Below, in pieces: positions 51,558 to 60,870 of a stretch of 64,000 nt of DNA. Below the pieces are notes generated by a model. That model saw nothing but the letters and a program-made list of their open reading frames with translations, made no database searches and was not told where the DNA came from. Within the stretch, counting starts at the first letter, position 1, and each line of letters begins with the position of its first letter. This DNA is from JAEULH01 sp963805915 (GTDB taxonomy: Bacteria; Pseudomonadota; Alphaproteobacteria; Rhodospirillales; Defluviicoccaceae), in the NCBI GenBank assembly GCA_963805915.1, contig CAWDWD010000011.1, forward strand, positions 1 through 64,000. The letters run 5' to 3'. A program made the translations under genes and the position numbers.

Positions 51558-52091
51558 ATGGATAGCGCGCGGATTTTCATCGGCATCGGCGGCAACCTGC
51601 CCAGCGCGCGTTTCGGCCAGCCGCCGGAGTCGTTTGCCGCCGCCCTAGAGATGCTTGCCGCGCGTGGCATTACGATTTACCGGGTCTCGCGATGGTATCG
51701 AAGCGCGCCACTGCCGCCATCGGCTCAACCGTACTATATAAATGGTGTGATCGAGGCTCGATCGGCGCTCTCGCCGGGGCGTGTCCTTGCGGCCTGTCAC
51801 CAGGTGGAGGGAGAGTTCGGCCGTGTCCGTGCCGAGATGAACGCGGCGCGCTGCCTGGATCTTGATGTCCTCGCCTACGGGACGGTCACGATGGACGCGG
51901 GCGATGGCGGGGGTGGGACGGTCGTTCCACATCCAAGGGTCGCCGAGCGCGCCTTTGTTTTAATGCCTTGGGCGGAACTGGCCGCGGATTGGCGCCACCC
52001 GGTATCGGGGCGAACCGTGAGCGATATGCTGGCGGCCCTTGCGCAGGCGCAGGATATCGAGCTCCTGTGTCAGCGGGAAGCGCGTGGGTAG
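51558..52091 (+). CDS. folK: HPPK-type folate biosynthesis pyrophosphokinase
   Basis: A 177-residue enzyme transferring pyrophosphate from ATP to 6-hydroxymethyl-7,8-dihydropterin. RIFIGIGGNLPSARFGQPPE at the start, VSRWYRSAPLPPSAQPYYIN, GRVRAEMNAARCLDLDVLAY (the catalytic R-x4-RxLDxD-like region) and VVPHPRVAERAFVLMPWAEL are typical. In the R-x-LDLD motif, Arg is followed by Cys-Leu-Asp-Leu-Asp, consistent with function. The ATG at 51558 is preferred over one at 51537. Confidence 0.92.
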   Translation: MDSARIFIGIGGNLPSARFGQPPESFAAALEMLAARGITIYRVSRWYRSAPLPPSAQPYYINGVIEARSALSPGRVLAACHQVEGEFGRVRAEMNAARCLDLDVLAYGTVTMDAGDGGGGTVVPHPRVAERAFVLMPWAELAADWRHPVSGRTVSDMLAALAQAQDIELLCQREARG

Positions 52092-52170
52092 AGCGTTTGC
52101 GTTGCGCTGGTGTTACAGGCAGAATGCCGCCGGCGGGACCATGTGTGGACGATGAATTGGAGCCGATTGT

Positions 52171-52599
52171 ATGGCGCGAGTCACAGTTGAAGATTGCGTA
52201 ACGCGTGTACCGAACCGGTTTGAGCTGGTCATGTTGGCCGCTCAGCGAGGCCGGAACATCAGCGCGGGAGCCCCGCTAACGCTCGATCGCGACAACGACA
52301 AGAACGCGGTCGTCGCCTTGCGCGAAATCGCCGAAGCGAAGGTCGATCTGAAGGAGCTGGAGAACAGCCTGATCCGGGGCTTGCAGACCATGGTCGAAGC
52401 CGACGAGCCGGAGGACGACGAGATCGATCTCCTGCCGATGAGCGAGGAAATCGGCGAGGAGCGCGGAGAGGTGCGGGCGGCCGAGGAACTAAAGGAAGAC
52501 GAGCTTCACTACGAAGACGAAGATGTCGCCGATGACGAAGCGCCGGACATCCGCGAGGCGATCGAGGGCGGCGAAGGCGAGGAGCCCGAAGTCTTTTAG
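52171..52599 (+). CDS. rpoZ: RNA polymerase omega subunit
   Basis: The first 65 residues (MARVTVEDCVTRVPNRFELV, LAAQRGRNISAGAPLTLDRD, KNAVVALREIAEAKVDL) are standard omega. The total, 142 residues, is longer than the E. coli protein (91) because of a very acidic C-terminal tail, common in alphaproteobacteria. Omega assists polymerase assembly and helps form a ppGpp-binding site; rsh lies directly downstream. Confidence 0.95.
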   Translation: MARVTVEDCVTRVPNRFELVMLAAQRGRNISAGAPLTLDRDNDKNAVVALREIAEAKVDLKELENSLIRGLQTMVEADEPEDDEIDLLPMSEEIGEERGEVRAAEELKEDELHYEDEDVADDEAPDIREAIEGGEGEEPEVF

Positions 52600-52671
52600 C
52601 ACGGCGAGCCCGGCAAAGCGGGTCGTCAAACCCGCGCCCCAGCGGGCGCGACGCGCCCACCAGGTCTAGGA

Positions 52672-54819
52672 ATGATCCGGCAATTCGAGCTGGTCGAGAA
52701 AGTCAAAGGCTACGATCCGTGCGTCGACGAAGACGCGCTCAATCGCGGATACGTCTTCGCGATGAAGGCACACGGGACCCAGCGACGCGCCTCGGGCGAC
52801 CCCTATTTCTCGCATCCGCTCGAGGTCGCGGGCATTCTCACCGACTATCGGCTCGATACCGCGTCGATCATTACCGGGCTACTCCACGACACGATCGAGG
52901 ACACCACGGCCACGGTCGACGAGATCCGCGGGCTTTTCGGCGACGAGGTCGCTCGGCTGGTCGATGGCGTGACCAAGCTGACCCGCATCGAGCTGCAATC
53001 GGAGCGCACGTCGCAGGCGGAGAACTTCCGCAAGCTCGTTCTGGCGATGTCCGAGGACATCCGCGTGTTGTTGGTCAAGCTCGCCGACCGGCTGCACAAC
53101 ATGCGAACCTTGCGGCACATCCGCGACCCGGAAAAGCGCCGGCGCATCGCCCACGAAACCATGGATATCTACGCTCCGCTCGCCGAGCGGATCGGCATGC
53201 AGCAGATGAAGGACGAGCTGGAAGATCTGGCCTTCGCCGAGATCAACGCGCCCGCGCGCGATTCTATTCTCGCCAGGCTCAGCTTCCTGCGTGATCAAGG
53301 CGGCGGTCTCATCGCCCGCATCATCGACGAGGTGCGCGCGACGATTACCGCCAACGGCACCAAGGCGGAGGTGGTCGGGCGGGAAAAGACGGCGTTCTCC
53401 ATCTGGCGCAAGATGCACCGCAACAACCTCGGCTTCGAGCAGCTCTGCGACATCATGGCGTTCCGCGTCATCGTCGAGACGGTGGAGGACTGCTACCAAA
53501 CGCTCGGCATTGTCCATAACAGCTATCCGGTCATTCCGGGCCGGTTCAAGGACTACGTCTCAACCCCGAAGCCGAACGGGTACCGCTCGCTGCACACCGC
53601 CGTGCTCGGCCCGGAGGGCCACCGGATCGAGATCCAGATTCGAACCCGCGAAATGCACGCCGTCGCCGAGCGCGGCGTCGCCGCCCATTGGCACTACAAG
53701 CAGCACATCAGCCATACCAACGGCCGCCAGTACCGGTGGCTGCGAGAGCTTCTCGATATTGTCGAGCACGCCATCGAGCCGGAGGAGTTTCTTGAGCACA
53801 CCAAGCTCGAGATGTTCCAGGACGAGGTTTTCTGCTTTACCCCGAAGGGCGACCTGATCAACCTCCCGGTGGGCGCCACGCCGGTCGACTTCGCCTACGC
53901 GGTCCATTCCGAGATCGGCGACAAATGCGTCGGCGCCAAGATCAACGGCCGCCTGATGCCGCTGCGCTCGGCGCTGCAGAATGGCGACCAGGTTGAAATC
54001 ATCACCTCGCGCGCGCAGACGCCGTCGCCGACCTGGGAACGATTCGTCGTCACCGGCAAGGCGCGGGCGCGCATCCGCCGCTTTATCCGCTCGAAGGAAC
54101 GCGAGCAGTATCTCCAGCTCGGTCGGTCCATTCTTGAGCGCGCGTTCAAGGAGGAAGGTTACGAATATTCCAACAAGGCGTTGGAAGGCGTGCTCAAGAA
54201 CTTCAAGCAGCCGAGCGCCGATGATCTCTGTGCTCAGGTCGGCGCGGGGCTGCTCACCGGGCGGCAGATTATCGAAACCGTGTTCCCCGGCACACGGAAG
54301 AAGCCGAGCTTTTACCAAAAAGTCATGCCGTTGGCGCGACGCAAAAAGAAGGCGTCGAAAACGGAGTTCAACGTTCCCCTGAAGGGACTGATCCCCGGCA
54401 TGGCGGTTCATTTCGCCGGCTGCTGTCATCCATTGCCGGGCGATCGGATTGTCGGCGTGGTGACAACCGGCAAGGGCGTGACCATTCACACCATCGACTG
54501 TGATAGTCTTGCCGCGTTCGCCGATGCGCCCGAAAGATGGATCGACGTATCCTGGGATATCGAGGACCCGAACGGGCCGCTCCACCTGGGGAGGATTCAG
54601 CTGATTGTCGTCAATGCGCCAGGAAGCCTGGGCAACCTGACCACCGTCATCGGCAAGAACGAAGGCAACATCACCAACTTGAAGATCACCAACCGCTCCG
54701 CGGAATTTTTCGATATGCTGATCGACATTGAGGTTCGCGACGTCAAACATCTGATCGACATCATCGCCGCGCTGCGGGCAACGCCGTCGATCAATACGGT
54801 CGATCGCGCCCGAGGCTAA
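52672..54819 (+). CDS. rsh: bifunctional (p)ppGpp synthetase/hydrolase
   Basis: A 715-residue stringent-response enzyme. The HD hydrolase domain has FSHPLEVAGILTDYRLDTAS and TGLLHDTIEDTTATVDEIRG; the synthetase domain has YVSTPKPNGYRSLHTAVLGP and EIQIRTREMHAVAERGVAAH. A TGS domain (CFTPKGDLINLPVGATPVDF) and a C-terminal ACT domain (RIQLIVVNAPGSLGNLTTVI) follow. The HD motif is intact, so both synthesis and hydrolysis are expected, as for the single Rsh of most alphaproteobacteria. It follows rpoZ by 72 bases. Confidence 0.95.
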   Translation: MIRQFELVEKVKGYDPCVDEDALNRGYVFAMKAHGTQRRASGDPYFSHPLEVAGILTDYRLDTASIITGLLHDTIEDTTATVDEIRGLFGDEVARLVDGVTKLTRIELQSERTSQAENFRKLVLAMSEDIRVLLVKLADRLHNMRTLRHIRDPEKRRRIAHETMDIYAPLAERIGMQQMKDELEDLAFAEINAPARDSILARLSFLRDQGGGLIARIIDEVRATITANGTKAEVVGREKTAFSIWRKMHRNNLGFEQLCDIMAFRVIVETVEDCYQTLGIVHNSYPVIPGRFKDYVSTPKPNGYRSLHTAVLGPEGHRIEIQIRTREMHAVAERGVAAHWHYKQHISHTNGRQYRWLRELLDIVEHAIEPEEFLEHTKLEMFQDEVFCFTPKGDLINLPVGATPVDFAYAVHSEIGDKCVGAKINGRLMPLRSALQNGDQVEIITSRAQTPSPTWERFVVTGKARARIRRFIRSKEREQYLQLGRSILERAFKEEGYEYSNKALEGVLKNFKQPSADDLCAQVGAGLLTGRQIIETVFPGTRKKPSFYQKVMPLARRKKKASKTEFNVPLKGLIPGMAVHFAGCCHPLPGDRIVGVVTTGKGVTIHTIDCDSLAAFADAPERWIDVSWDIEDPNGPLHLGRIQLIVVNAPGSLGNLTTVIGKNEGNITNLKITNRSAEFFDMLIDIEVRDVKHLIDIIAALRATPSINTVDRARG

Positions 54820-54850
54820 TAGACCGGGGCTAACAAACCGGGACTAACAA
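54808..54850. repeat. 14-base tandem repeat across the rsh stop codon
   Basis: ACCGGGGCTAACAA (54823-54836) and ACCGGGACTAACAA (54837-54850) differ at one base, and a degenerate earlier copy (GCCCGAGGCTAATA, 54808-54821) contains the rsh TAA stop. Each unit carries GGCTAA or GACTAA. It appears to be local slippage in the gap between rsh and pdxJ. Confidence 0.7.
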
Positions 54851-54933
54851 ACTCGGGCTTCGCATACTCCACCGTGACCGCGCCTTCGGCCCTACCGACC
54901 CCCGGCGCGGTCGCCAAGATCGCTGGAACGACC

Positions 54934-55698
54934 ATGTCACGTTACCTGCGCCTCGGCGTCAACATCGACCACGTCGCGACCATCCGCAATGCGCGCGGCG
55001 GCGAGCATCCGGATCCGGTACGCGCGGCGCGGCTGGCCGTCGAGGCCGGAGCGGACGGGATCACCGCGCACCTGCGCGAGGATCGGCGGCATATTTCCGA
55101 CGAGGATATCGTCCAGTTGCGCAGGATCATCGACGCACCGCTCAATCTCGAGATGGCCGCGACCGAGGACATGCTGGAGATCGCGCTCCGGCACATGCCG
55201 CACGCGGTCTGCATTGTCCCCGAAAATCGCGAGGAGCGAACCACAGAGGGCGGCCTCGATGTGGTCAACGGCGTCGAGTATCTCGCTCGCTACGTCACCG
55301 AGCTGGGCATGGCCGGGATCCGGGTGTCGTTGTTCATCGAGCCGTCCGTCGAGCAGGTCGAGGCCGCGGCCTCGATCGGCGCTGGCGTGGTGGAGTTTCA
55401 TACCGGGCGCTACTGTCAAAGCCAGGGGGAGGATCGCGATCGGGAGCTGGCACGGATCGACGCGGCCGCTCTTCGCGCCAATGACTTCAGGATCGAGTGC
55501 CACGCCGGTCACGGGCTGTCCTACGACACGGTCGAAGCCATCGCCGCGCATCCGTTGATCATCGAGTTGAACATCGGCCATTTCCTCATCGGCGAGGCGA
55601 TCTTTCGCGGTCTCGACGCCAGCATCCGGCAAATGCGTGATCTGATGGACGACGCCCGGGCCACCGCGCCGCGCGCGCCCCGCGCGCCGCTCCTATGA
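54934..55698 (+). CDS. pdxJ: pyridoxine 5'-phosphate synthase
   Basis: A 254-residue TIM-barrel enzyme closing the pyridoxine ring of vitamin B6 in the DXP-dependent pathway. LRLGVNIDHVATIRNARGGE, EAGADGITAHLREDRRHISD, NLEMAATEDMLEIALRHMPH, VPENREERTTEGGLDVV and CHAGHGLSYDTVEAIAAHPL are family signatures. The ATG at 54934 gives the normal length; a GTG at 54874 would add 20 residues. acpS starts ten bases after the stop. Confidence 0.95.
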   Translation: MSRYLRLGVNIDHVATIRNARGGEHPDPVRAARLAVEAGADGITAHLREDRRHISDEDIVQLRRIIDAPLNLEMAATEDMLEIALRHMPHAVCIVPENREERTTEGGLDVVNGVEYLARYVTELGMAGIRVSLFIEPSVEQVEAAASIGAGVVEFHTGRYCQSQGEDRDRELARIDAAALRANDFRIECHAGHGLSYDTVEAIAAHPLIIELNIGHFLIGEAIFRGLDASIRQMRDLMDDARATAPRAPRAPLL

Positions 55699-55708
55699 TC
55701 CTGGTCCC

Positions 55709-56110
55709 ATGATTTTGGGCATCGGCACCGACCTGCTCGACATCCGCCGCATCGAGCGCACGCTCGAGCGATTTGGCGCGCGGTTCTGCGAACGGGTCTT
55801 CACCGAGACCGAACGGCGGCGGTGCGATCGCCACGTCGCCCGGGCGGCACGCTACGCGCAGCGCTACGCCGCCAAGGAGGCCTGCGCCAAGGCTCTTGGG
55901 ACCGGGTTTCGCGACGGCGTTGCTTGGCGTGGAATCGGCGTCGACAATCTGCCGTCTGGCAAACCGTTCGTAACCCTCAGCGGCGGTGCCTTGCACCGTT
56001 TGGAGTTGCTCACGCCCGCCGGGATGAGCGCTCATATCGATCTGTCGTTGAGTGACGAGTATCCAATGGCCCAGGCCATCGTCATTATCTCGGCGTCGGG
56101 CGCGGGATGA
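55709..56110 (+). CDS. acpS: holo-[acyl-carrier-protein] synthase
   Basis: A 133-residue phosphopantetheinyl transferase that activates acyl carrier protein. MILGIGTDLLDIRRIERTLE has the Mg-binding Asp, and AQRYAAKEACAKALGTGFRD the Glu/Lys of the active site. It lies between pdxJ and lepB, the usual alphaproteobacterial order. Confidence 0.95.
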   Translation: MILGIGTDLLDIRRIERTLERFGARFCERVFTETERRRCDRHVARAARYAQRYAAKEACAKALGTGFRDGVAWRGIGVDNLPSGKPFVTLSGGALHRLELLTPAGMSAHIDLSLSDEYPMAQAIVIISASGAG

Positions 56111-56135
56111 TTTAGAACAGCGGCTATTAGAAAAA

Positions 56136-56912
56136 GTGGACAAGCACCCAGTGGCGACCAACTCGACATCCGACAGCGCGCAAGGCAAGGGTCAGACTTT
56201 CGCCGAATTGCTCAAGACGGTCTTCTACGCGGTCCTGATCGCCGTGGTGATCCGGACATTCGCGTTCGAGCCCTTCAACATTCCGTCGGGCTCGATGATC
56301 CCGACGCTGCTGGTCGGCGACTATCTGTTTGTGTCGAAGTATGCCTATGGGTACAGCCGCTATTCGCTCCCGTTCGCATTGCCGCTGATCCCCGGACGCA
56401 TTTTCGCGACCGAGCCGCAACGCGGCGACGTCGTCGTCTTCAAGCTGCCATCCGACAACAAGACCGATTACATCAAGCGCATCATCGGCTTGCCCGGCGA
56501 CGAAATTCAGGTTGCCGGAGGGATTTTGCACATCAACGGAAAAGCCGTCGAGCGCACGCCCGCAGGCGAGTACACCGTTGGCGATGAACACAATGGCGGC
56601 GAGCGCCATTTTCATCGCTACCTCGAGACGCTGCCGAACGGTGTCACCCATCCGATCATCGAGATCAGCGACACCGGCCCCTACGATAACACCGGTGTCT
56701 ACAGCGTTCCCGCCGGCCATTATTTCGCCATGGGCGACAATCGCGACAGCTCGCGCGACAGCCGCTTTCTTGGCGAGGTGGGCTATATTCCGTTCGAAAA
56801 CCTGGTCGGCCGCGCCGAATTCATTTTCTTTTCAATCGACGGCAACGCCCTGAAAATTTGGGAATGGTACCATACCGTGCGCTTCGATCGCCTGTTCAAC
56901 GCGATCCGATGA
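56136..56912 (+). CDS. lepB: signal peptidase I
   Basis: A 258-residue inner-membrane peptidase that removes signal peptides. A membrane segment (VFYAVLIAVVIRTFAFEPFN) is followed by the catalytic Ser53 in NIPSGSMIPTLLVGDYLFVS and Lys114 in YIKRIIGLPGDEIQV, and FAMGDNRDSSRDSRFLGEVG. The start is uncertain: GTG 56136 gives the usual length, while the frame is open to a GTG at 56052 inside acpS. Its stop overlaps the rnc ATG (ATGA). Confidence 0.93.
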   Translation: MDKHPVATNSTSDSAQGKGQTFAELLKTVFYAVLIAVVIRTFAFEPFNIPSGSMIPTLLVGDYLFVSKYAYGYSRYSLPFALPLIPGRIFATEPQRGDVVVFKLPSDNKTDYIKRIIGLPGDEIQVAGGILHINGKAVERTPAGEYTVGDEHNGGERHFHRYLETLPNGVTHPIIEISDTGPYDNTGVYSVPAGHYFAMGDNRDSSRDSRFLGEVGYIPFENLVGRAEFIFFSIDGNALKIWEWYHTVRFDRLFNAIR

Positions 56913-57655
56913 AAGCTTTGGCAGACGATGGCGACAAGGCTGAGGGTCTCGAACGGCGGCTCGGATACGCGTTCAATGACATTGGCCTGCTTGCCCTGGC
57001 GTTGACCCACGCGAGCACCCGAGGCGGACAAGGCGCGGCCACGGCGTCGAACGAGCGGCTGGAGTTTCTTGGCGATCGCGTGCTGGGCCTCATCGTCGCC
57101 GATCTGTTGTATCGTCGGTTTCCAGACGAACCCGAAGGCGACCTGGCGCGCCGCCACGCCGTTCTCGTCAGTCGCCCGATCCTGAGCGCCGTCGCCACCC
57201 GGCTGAGACTTGGTCCTTCCATTGCGGTTTCGCGCGGCGAGAGGGTTGCCGGCGGGACCAACAGCGCGAATATTCTCGCCGACGCTTGCGAGGCCGTCAT
57301 CGGCGCTGTGTATCTCGACGGCGGTCTGCCGGCGGCGGCGGCTTTTATCGAAGCGCACTGGTCCGATCCGATCGATGACGCGTTGGAACCGCCAAAAGAT
57401 CCCAAAACCTGCCTTCAGGAGTGGGCGCAAGGCCGCGGTCTCGGCTTGCCGGTCTACCGCGAAATCGAGCGGCACGGACCTGACCATGCGCCGGAGTTCG
57501 TCATAGAGGTATGCTTGGCCGGGATGCAGCCCGTTGCCGCCGTCGGTGCTTCCAAGAGGATCGCCGAACAGGCGGCGGCCGAGAGGCTTCTCGATCGTCT
57601 CCGCGGTGCAGGAGAGAGCGGTGCAGGAGATGGCGATGCACGCGACCGGACCTGA
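56909..57655 (+). CDS. rnc: ribonuclease III
   Basis: A 248-residue double-strand RNA endonuclease that processes rRNA and mRNA. NERLEFLGDRVLGLIVADLL is the RNase III signature; DACEAVIGAVYLDGG holds the second acidic metal ligand. A double-stranded RNA-binding domain occupies about residues 168-235 (DPKTCLQEWAQGRGLGLPVY, ASKRIAEQAAAERLLDRL). The ATG overlaps lepB by four bases. It overlaps era by 20 bases. Confidence 0.96.
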   Translation: MKALADDGDKAEGLERRLGYAFNDIGLLALALTHASTRGGQGAATASNERLEFLGDRVLGLIVADLLYRRFPDEPEGDLARRHAVLVSRPILSAVATRLRLGPSIAVSRGERVAGGTNSANILADACEAVIGAVYLDGGLPAAAAFIEAHWSDPIDDALEPPKDPKTCLQEWAQGRGLGLPVYREIERHGPDHAPEFVIEVCLAGMQPVAAVGASKRIAEQAAAERLLDRLRGAGESGAGDGDARDRT

Positions 57656-58577
57656 TCAAAAGGAGAGTGTCGCGCCTGCCGCTCGCCACGGCCGCTGCGG
57701 TTTCGCCGCGATCATCGGTCCGCCCAACGCCGGCAAGTCGACGCTGGTCAACCGGATGGTCGGCGCCAAGGTCAGTATCGTGACGGCGAAGACGCAGACC
57801 ACCCGATTCCGCGTTCTCGGCATCGCCATCCACGACGATGCTCAGATCATCCTGATCGACACGCCGGGCATTTTTTCGCCGCGCAAGCGGCTCGAACGCG
57901 CCATGGTCGCGGCCGCATGGAGCGGCGCGGCTGACGCCGACCAGATTGTTGTCGTCATCGATTCAAGACGTGGCGAGAGCGCGGAGAGCACGAAAATCGT
58001 AAAGCGTTTGCAGCAGTCCGAACGCCAGGCGGTTCTCGTGCTGAACAAGATCGATCTGATCGACAAGCCGCGACTGCTTCGGCTTACGGAGACCTTCAGT
58101 CAAACAGGCGTCTTTTCACGTGTCTTCATGGTCTCGGCGGTGAAAGGGGAGGGCGTCGACGATCTTCTCGGCCATCTGGCGGCCGAGATGCCGCAAGGTC
58201 CATGGCTTTTTCCCGAAGACCAGATTTCCGATCTTTCGGACCGCGTATTCGCCAACGAGATCACCCGCGAGAAGCTGTTCATGACCCTTGGCCAGGAACT
58301 GCCCTACGCGGTCTCGGTGGATACCGAGAGCTGGACGCCGCGGAAAGACGGCAGCATCGAGATCCGCCAGGTCATCAATGTGCAGCGTGACAGCCAGAAG
58401 GGCATCGTCATCGGCAACAAGGGCAGCCGGCTGGGCGGCATCGGCTCAGCCGCGCGAGCCGAACTCGAGCAGCTCTTCGGCTGTCGCGTCCATCTTTTCC
58501 TGTTCGTCAAGGTTCAGGCGCGGTGGAGCGAGGATCCCCTGCGGTATCGCGATCTCGGCCTGGACTTCGAGGCATAG
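57636..58577 (+). CDS. era: GTPase Era
   Basis: A 313-residue GTPase needed for 16S rRNA maturation and 30S assembly. G1 is IIGPPNAGKSTLVNRMVGAK, G3 IDTPGIFSPRKRL and G4 VLNKIDLID; the C-terminal KH domain has QVINVQRDSQKGIVIGNKGS. AGGAG six bases before ATG 57636 fixes the start within the end of rnc. The usual next gene, recO, is absent here: a minus-strand gene follows after 21 bases. Confidence 0.96.
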   Translation: MHATGPDQKESVAPAARHGRCGFAAIIGPPNAGKSTLVNRMVGAKVSIVTAKTQTTRFRVLGIAIHDDAQIILIDTPGIFSPRKRLERAMVAAAWSGAADADQIVVVIDSRRGESAESTKIVKRLQQSERQAVLVLNKIDLIDKPRLLRLTETFSQTGVFSRVFMVSAVKGEGVDDLLGHLAAEMPQGPWLFPEDQISDLSDRVFANEITREKLFMTLGQELPYAVSVDTESWTPRKDGSIEIRQVINVQRDSQKGIVIGNKGSRLGGIGSAARAELEQLFGCRVHLFLFVKVQARWSEDPLRYRDLGLDFEA

Positions 58578-58598
58578 CCTGCCCCCGAGCCGCTACAA

Positions 58599-60870
58599 TC
58601 AACCCTGCCACAAGCGAAGGATGCGCTGCGCCTCGACGTCGCCGGATGACGCCGCGTTCTGCAGCCACGTCGCCAGATCGCTCAACCGCTCCGGCGCCTG
58701 ACGCGAGCCGCGTCTCAGCGCTTCTTGGTACCACAGGATAGCTTCGCGCGGACTGGCCTCGCCGCGCAAGCCGATCCGCTGGAAATACTGCGGATCGAAG
58801 GTCCAGCCTATACGGATCGCCGCCTCGGCGCTGCCCCTGTCATAGGCCATCTGATAGAACGTCCGGGCCATGTCGAGATCGCCGCTGCCGAGGTACTCGT
58901 CGCCGCGGGTCAACAAAGGCTGAACCTGCGCTCGTTCGGTTTCGGGCTTGGTGTTTTTGTTGACGGGCTCGGCCGGTTTTGTCGGAGCGGACGGCGCCGG
59001 CTGCGCGGTCGCGTTCCTGTTTGCCGGCGAAGACGGCGGCGCCGGTTTGGGGGCCGGCTGCGGTCCCCGGTGGCTCAGGATGACCGCGGTCGTGGGATCA
59101 AGCAGGTCAAAGTCGTCCGACCCGGCGCGCTCAGTGTCGGGCTTGGGCGCTGGGCGCGGGGGGCGTCGCGGAGGCCGGGGGCTCGGCGGCGGCGTCACTT
59201 TGCCCAGGCTGGTTTGGCGCCGGCGAATTGGGTTTGGACTCGGCCAGGGCGGCCGGCGGCGCGACGGCCGGCGGCGGCGTTGGGACCACATCCGGTTTGG
59301 CCGCGATGACCGGCGAGGGCGCCTGCGCCGGCGGCTCTGTTCCGCCGTGAGGCGGCGGCGGTGCGTAGCTGTATGGCGCATCCTGATTCGCGCGCCTGTC
59401 GTCGTGTGGCACCACGCCGAACCGCTCGAAACTGAGCCCCGTTGTATCCGTGTTCGCTGTCCGATCGTCGGACACGGATTCGCCCTGCGAGGTCACGTCA
59501 TCGAGCCCGGTGTCCGCCTCGATGACGTTGTCGATCGCGCGCACGATCCGTGCCGCCAGCGCGCCCACCTGATCGGCGATCCCGGCGGCGCTGATTGCTC
59601 CGGTCTGAAAAACGTAGGCGCCGCCGGCCGCCAAGGCCGCGAGGATGATGCCGATAAAGACGGCTTTTGCCAGTCCTCCTCGCCGTCGGCCCGGTTGCGC
59701 GGCGGTCGGCCGGACGCCGGGATACACCCGGTAGCCGTCGTCGACGGGCGCCGCGCGCGGCTCGACAGGGGCGTCGCGGTCGCTACCGTCAGATGCGCTT
59801 GTGGCTGGTCCGGGCGAGTAGGGTCCGTATTTGATGTGCGGGTCGACGCCGCCGGTCGAGCGCATATCCGCGGCTCGGATCGCTTCGGCGACGTCATCCA
59901 GGCGCTTGGCGGTTCCCGCCGGCCGCGGCTCCACCGCCATCGCCACGCGCTCGCGAGGCTCCTCGCCGTCGTTTTCACGCGCATTCCAGTCATTGTCCAA
60001 ATCCAACGAGGCTGCCTGCCGTAGTACGACCGGCGCCGGATCCTCGATGTCGGTATCGGGCATCCGGTCGGCGGCTCGATCCACCAAATCGCGGGAAACG
60101 GTGCTCATCTTCTCTCGTTCGGCAAGCGCCAACGACGCCGAGCACAACGCAATGACGCGCTTGGGGTTGCCGCGAGCGCGCCGTGCAATCTCCGCCATTG
60201 CCGCCGGTGAAAAGAGATCGGTACCGTCATGCCCGGCGACCGAGAGCCGATGGCGGATCAGCCTGTCGACATCCCGGTCACGCAAGCCCGGAATCTCCAC
60301 GAATAGATCCACCGCGGATGCCTGGCCATCCGCGCCGCCAAGGTTTCCCATTCTCTCGGCGATCCCAGGCGAACCGGCAAGAATAACGCTCACCAGCCGC
60401 CGGTCTTCGCTGTCCGGCGCGCTTAGCTGGCCCAAGCGCGCCAAGGTAATGTCGTCCAGGTTGTCGGCGTCATCGAGGAGCAAGACGGCGGCCTGGCTTT
60501 CACCGGCCGCGCGCTCCAGCGTTGCGATCAGCCGGTCTGCGTCGCTTCCTGTCTTGTCGCGTCGATCGAAGCGGCCTCGGCAGGCGGCAAGGATATCGGG
60601 ATATGACATCGCCGGGCGGCAATTGAGGACCCCGCCCGGATAAAGCACGAGAACGCTGTCGAGCGCCGCGAGCTGGTCGGCGAGATGGCGGATCAGGGTG
60701 CTCTTGCCAAGCCCGGGATCGCCAGCGAGCACAACGGTACCCTTGCACTCATAAACGCTCGATAACAGCTGCGCGAACGCAATTCGGCGCGCCCCATCCA
60801 TGTAGAGGAATCGCGGATCCGGACCGCTCTCGAACGGGTCCATGACCAGGCCGAAATACTCAGACAACAT
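58599..60870 (-). CDS. ExeA-like AAA ATPase with transmembrane helix and Sel1-type C-terminus, one-base frameshift
   Basis: The N-terminus (MLSEYFGLVMDPFESGPDPR) and ATPase domain match the ExeA/GspA family: Walker A AGDPGLGKSTLIRHL (about residue 49), Walker B AAVLLLDDADNL, and an arginine-rich end at about 235-260. A disordered stretch leads to one helix (VFIGIILAALAAGGAYVF, about residue 405), then a long Pro/Ala-rich region. In the single frame the protein ends at 59131; removing one base from the G6 run at 59158-59163 joins it to a second frame with DLDMARTFYQMAYDRGSAEA and REAILWYQEALRRGSRQAPE, which are Sel1/TPR-like repeats. The whole is about 756 residues. No type II secretion genes lie nearby. 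Confidence 0.8.
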
